Below, one piece after another: positions 62,295-64,000 of a DNA stretch of 64,000 nt. Position 1 is the first letter of the stretch. The number at the start of each line of letters is the position of its first letter. The stretch is from Bradyrhizobium sp. CCGE-LA001. Its GTDB lineage: Bacteria > Pseudomonadota > Alphaproteobacteria > Rhizobiales > Xanthobacteraceae. A program made the position numbers and the translations under genes. Location of the stretch: positions 4,705,501 to 4,769,500 of the forward strand of contig NZ_CP013949.1 in the NCBI RefSeq assembly GCF_000296215.2, given 5' to 3'. A model generated the notes under the pieces. The model was given only the letters and a program-made list of their open reading frames with translations, was not told where the DNA came from and made no database searches.

Positions 62295-63365
62295 CTATGG
62301 CTTACCGGGCTTGGCGACGTCCCGAACGAGGCTATGAACAAAGCCCAATTTGGCGATCACGGCCGGCGACAGGATGAAGGGATAGAGGTCACGCAGGCCC
62401 ATGGCGCGGTTGACGCTGTTCATGGCGAAGGTGAAGGGCAGCCATGCGTCGATAAGCGCCTGGACGTTCCTGGTCTCATAGGGATTGAAACGGATGCGTG
62501 CCGTCAACTCCCCGTCGCGGTCGACCTTGGGACGGACCTCCATGCCGAACTCGGCAGCCATCTCCAGCGTGTCGACGATGTGGAGATAGTGCGCCCAGGT
62601 CTCGGCAAAGTCTTCCCAGGGGTGCGTGGTGGCGTAGGCCGAGACGTAAGTCTGCTGCCAATCCGGCGGCGGCCCCTCGGCATAATGGCGCTGCAGGGCT
62701 TGGCCGTAATCGGCGGAATCGTCGCCGAAGACGGCGCGGCATTCCTCCAGCTTGCCACCGTCGCGCACCAGCGCGTCCCAGAAATAATGTCCGACCTCGT
62801 GGCGGAAATGACCGAGCAGCGTGCGGTAGGGCTCGCCCATCTCGAGTCTGCGCCGCTCGCGCTCGATGTCGTCGGCCTCGGTGAGCGCGATCGTGATCAG
62901 GCCGTTGTCGTGGCCGGTCATGACCTTCTCTCCGCTGTGCGGGTCGTCGGCGAGGAAATTGAAGATCAACCCATGCTCCGCGTTCTCCTGCCGGGTCTGG
63001 AGCGGCAGCTTCCAGCGGATCAGGGAATAGAACAGCCGGTGTTTCGCCACCTCCAGCTCGCGCCAGCCGGCGAGTTGGGCCGGGTCGGACAGGTCCGGCA
63101 CGATGCCGTTGTGGCGGCAGGCACGGCAATAGCCCGTGCCGTCGGCCGCATCCGTCAGCCAGTTGCAGGCGTCGTACTCGGCGTTGCGACAGAGCATGCG
63201 GCGCCTGCCCTTGTCGGCCAGCGTCGTCCAGCCCTCCCCGTCGGGCTCGATCGCCGACATCGTCTCCTTCTCGGGGAGGAAGGCGACCCGATGGCCGCAG
63301 CGTTCGCAGGCGCGATTCTCGAAATACAGAACGTTGCCGCAGGCTTGGCAGACAAACAACTTCAA
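62295..63365 (-). CDS. Putative zinc-binding metallopeptidase
   Basis: 356 residues. Starts with a zinc-ribbon (FVCQACGNVLYFENRACERCGHRV, residues 4-27). The metallopeptidase signature is LGHFRHEVGHYFWDALV (about 185-200; HEVGH is HExxH), and the third ligand is likely in HPWEDFAETWAHYLH (about 247-262). The fold resembles the peptidase MX/DUF2248 family with ribbon domain. Cytosolic; substrate unknown. Divergent from a PAS sensor gene, with EcfG-type promoters in the gap. Confidence 0.83.
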   Translation of the reverse strand: MKLFVCQACGNVLYFENRACERCGHRVAFLPEKETMSAIEPDGEGWTTLADKGRRRMLCRNAEYDACNWLTDAADGTGYCRACRHNGIVPDLSDPAQLAGWRELEVAKHRLFYSLIRWKLPLQTRQENAEHGLIFNFLADDPHSGEKVMTGHDNGLITIALTEADDIERERRRLEMGEPYRTLLGHFRHEVGHYFWDALVRDGGKLEECRAVFGDDSADYGQALQRHYAEGPPPDWQQTYVSAYATTHPWEDFAETWAHYLHIVDTLEMAAEFGMEVRPKVDRDGELTARIRFNPYETRNVQALIDAWLPFTFAMNSVNRAMGLRDLYPFILSPAVIAKLGFVHSLVRDVAKPGKP

Positions 63366-63421
63366 GATTTATCCTCTTCGGAAAGGGGCGCTTAGCAAAG
63401 ACAATCGTGGCGTCTCGCGAA

Positions 63422-63446
63422 GACGCGTCCGCTCGCCGATCGTTCC
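63422..63446 (-). promoter_or_regulatory. EcfG-like promoter towards the zinc peptidase (one mismatch)
   Basis: On the minus strand: GGAAC (63446-63442), N16, CGTC (63425-63422). One base from consensus at the -10. It is 57 bases upstream of the peptidase start and divergent from the perfect EcfG promoter at 63454-63478. Confidence 0.4.
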
Positions 63447-63453
63447 AGTCTCC

Positions 63454-63478
63454 GGAACAAATTGCCAGACCGGACGTT
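63454..63478 (+). promoter_or_regulatory. EcfG (general stress) promoter of the PAS sensor gene
   Basis: GGAAC (63454-63458), N16, CGTT (63475-63478): exact match, pointing at the PAS sensor ATG at 63592 with a leader of about 108 bases. Confidence 0.7.
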
Positions 63479-63591
63479 GGCTCGGGCGGAATTTCCCCGG
63501 GCAAGCTTCCTTTCCCGACAAGCGCTTCCTTCTAATCGATGGCCATCACGCTCCGTCTGTGTGAATATCGGTCCGGCGCGTGCGCAACCGC

Positions 63592-64000
63592 ATGACAACG
63601 GCCGATGCCTTGAACGATCCCTTGCCCGAAACCATTGCCGCCGAAAGGCTGCGCCAACACCTCGAAGACGTCGCGCGCGAGCGTGATAACGCTTATCGCG
63701 CGCTTCAGGAGCGCGAGGCCGAGCTCGCGCGCATCCAACGCATCGGCAAGGTCGGCGGCGTCGAGGTCGACTTCCGCGAAGGCTTCAAGAACCGCCGCTC
63801 GCCCGAATATCTGATGATCCATGGCCTGCCGCCCGAGGCTGCCGACGAGTCGCACGAGGACTGGGTCAATCGCATCCATCCCGAGGATCGCGATGCGACC
63901 GTCAGGCATTTCTTCGATGCTCTCGCCGGAACGAGCGAAGACTACACCGCCGAATACCGCATCATCCGCCCCAATGACGGCGAGACCCGCTGGATCCGCG
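63592..64000 (+). CDS. PAS-domain sensor protein (partial, probably histidine kinase)
   Basis: About 136 residues are present before the window edge. MTTADALNDPLPETIAAERL opens a coiled-coil leader (LEDVARERDNAYRALQEREAELARIQ) followed by a PAS fold (RIGKVGGVEVDFREGF, YLMIHGLPPEAADES, WVNRIHPEDRDATVRHFFDAL, YRIIRPNDGETRWI). This is the PAC-type arrangement of sensors in HWE/HisKA kinases. The kinase or output part lies beyond base 64000, so the class is inferred. An exact EcfG promoter lies upstream. Confidence 0.75.
   Translation, partial: MTTADALNDPLPETIAAERLRQHLEDVARERDNAYRALQEREAELARIQRIGKVGGVEVDFREGFKNRRSPEYLMIHGLPPEAADESHEDWVNRIHPEDRDATVRHFFDALAGTSEDYTAEYRIIRPNDGETRWIR

Overview
The window looks like a chromosomal segment of a high-GC alphaproteobacterium of the Bradyrhizobium/Rhodopseudomonas group. 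This is judged from recognisable protein families (MipZ, ClpS/ClpA, DUF1489, TolA-like envelope protein, HWE-type kinase), from strong GC bias at third codon positions, from rhizobial-type EcfG (general stress sigma factor) promoters, and from dispersed palindromic intergenic repeats with cores GTCATTGCGAG / CTCGCAATGAC. There is no phage, transposase, integrase or CRISPR array. It is mostly core genome, with a few accessory patches.

Layout. 1-5.3 kb: end of an acyltransferase gene, HIT hydrolase, trmO, azlC-azlD exporter, lytic transglycosylase and a HAD phosphatase. 4.3-7.5 kb: an aldoxime-nitrile catabolic module (aldoxime dehydratase, nitrilase, divergent AraC regulator). 7.6-10.9 kb: aldo/keto reductase, MFS exporter and lipoprotein. 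10.9-14 kb: clpA and clpS (N-degron proteolysis). 14.5-21.1 kb: a phasin with two PhaR-type operators, a SPOR-tailed D-Ala-D-Ala carboxypeptidase, DnaJ and VWA proteins, an exported alpha/beta hydrolase with another PhaR-type site, and the division-site ATPase mipZ. 21.4-25.9 kb: panC, DUF1489, envelope and GST genes. 25.9-26.9 kb: a 1-kb gene-free stretch of dispersed repeats and a highly structured candidate RNA element.

26.9-33.6 kb: TolA-like protein, aldo/keto reductase, HTH protein, mgtE and two tandem NodB-type deacetylases. 33.8-38.1 kb: a patch of small proteins with a Cys-rich four-helix copper-binding-type protein, a thioredoxin-reductase-like flavoprotein and an FMN reductase. 38.3-44.6 kb: a signalling block (Crp/Fnr regulator, CheB-CheR-PAS-HWE kinase fusion, orphan CheB, single-domain response regulator). 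44.6-50.7 kb: two unlisted micro-ORFs for membrane peptides, an SDR, a Zn alcohol dehydrogenase/GH13 operon, CsbD and a DUF305 protein. 50.7-53.4 kb: cysteine hydrolase, tRNA-Leu(GAG), an orphan FliN-like protein, lipB and tautomerase. 53.5-58.7 kb: LysR regulator, a GbsR/MarR-type regulator operon with an apparently leaderless promoter/operator, and a hybrid histidine kinase. 58.8-64 kb: acylphosphatase, PEP-mutase-family protein, pccA, a zinc peptidase and the start of a PAS sensor.

The clearest unifying signal is regulatory. Three signalling genes (43971, 57207 and 63592, all + strand) are each preceded by an exact GGAAC-N16-CGTT match, the EcfG promoter of the alphaproteobacterial general stress response. 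A second regulatory theme is PHB physiology: TGCRNYGCASMA (PhaR) sites lie at the phasin gene and upstream of the exported hydrolase. No single clearly undescribed system was found. The best candidates for new biology are the structured repeat RNA near 26.3-26.5 kb, the aldoxime-nitrile module, the leaderless autoregulated operon at 57 kb, and the tandem micro-ORFs near 44.7 kb. All calls rest on reading the sequence and recalled family knowledge; no database search was run.
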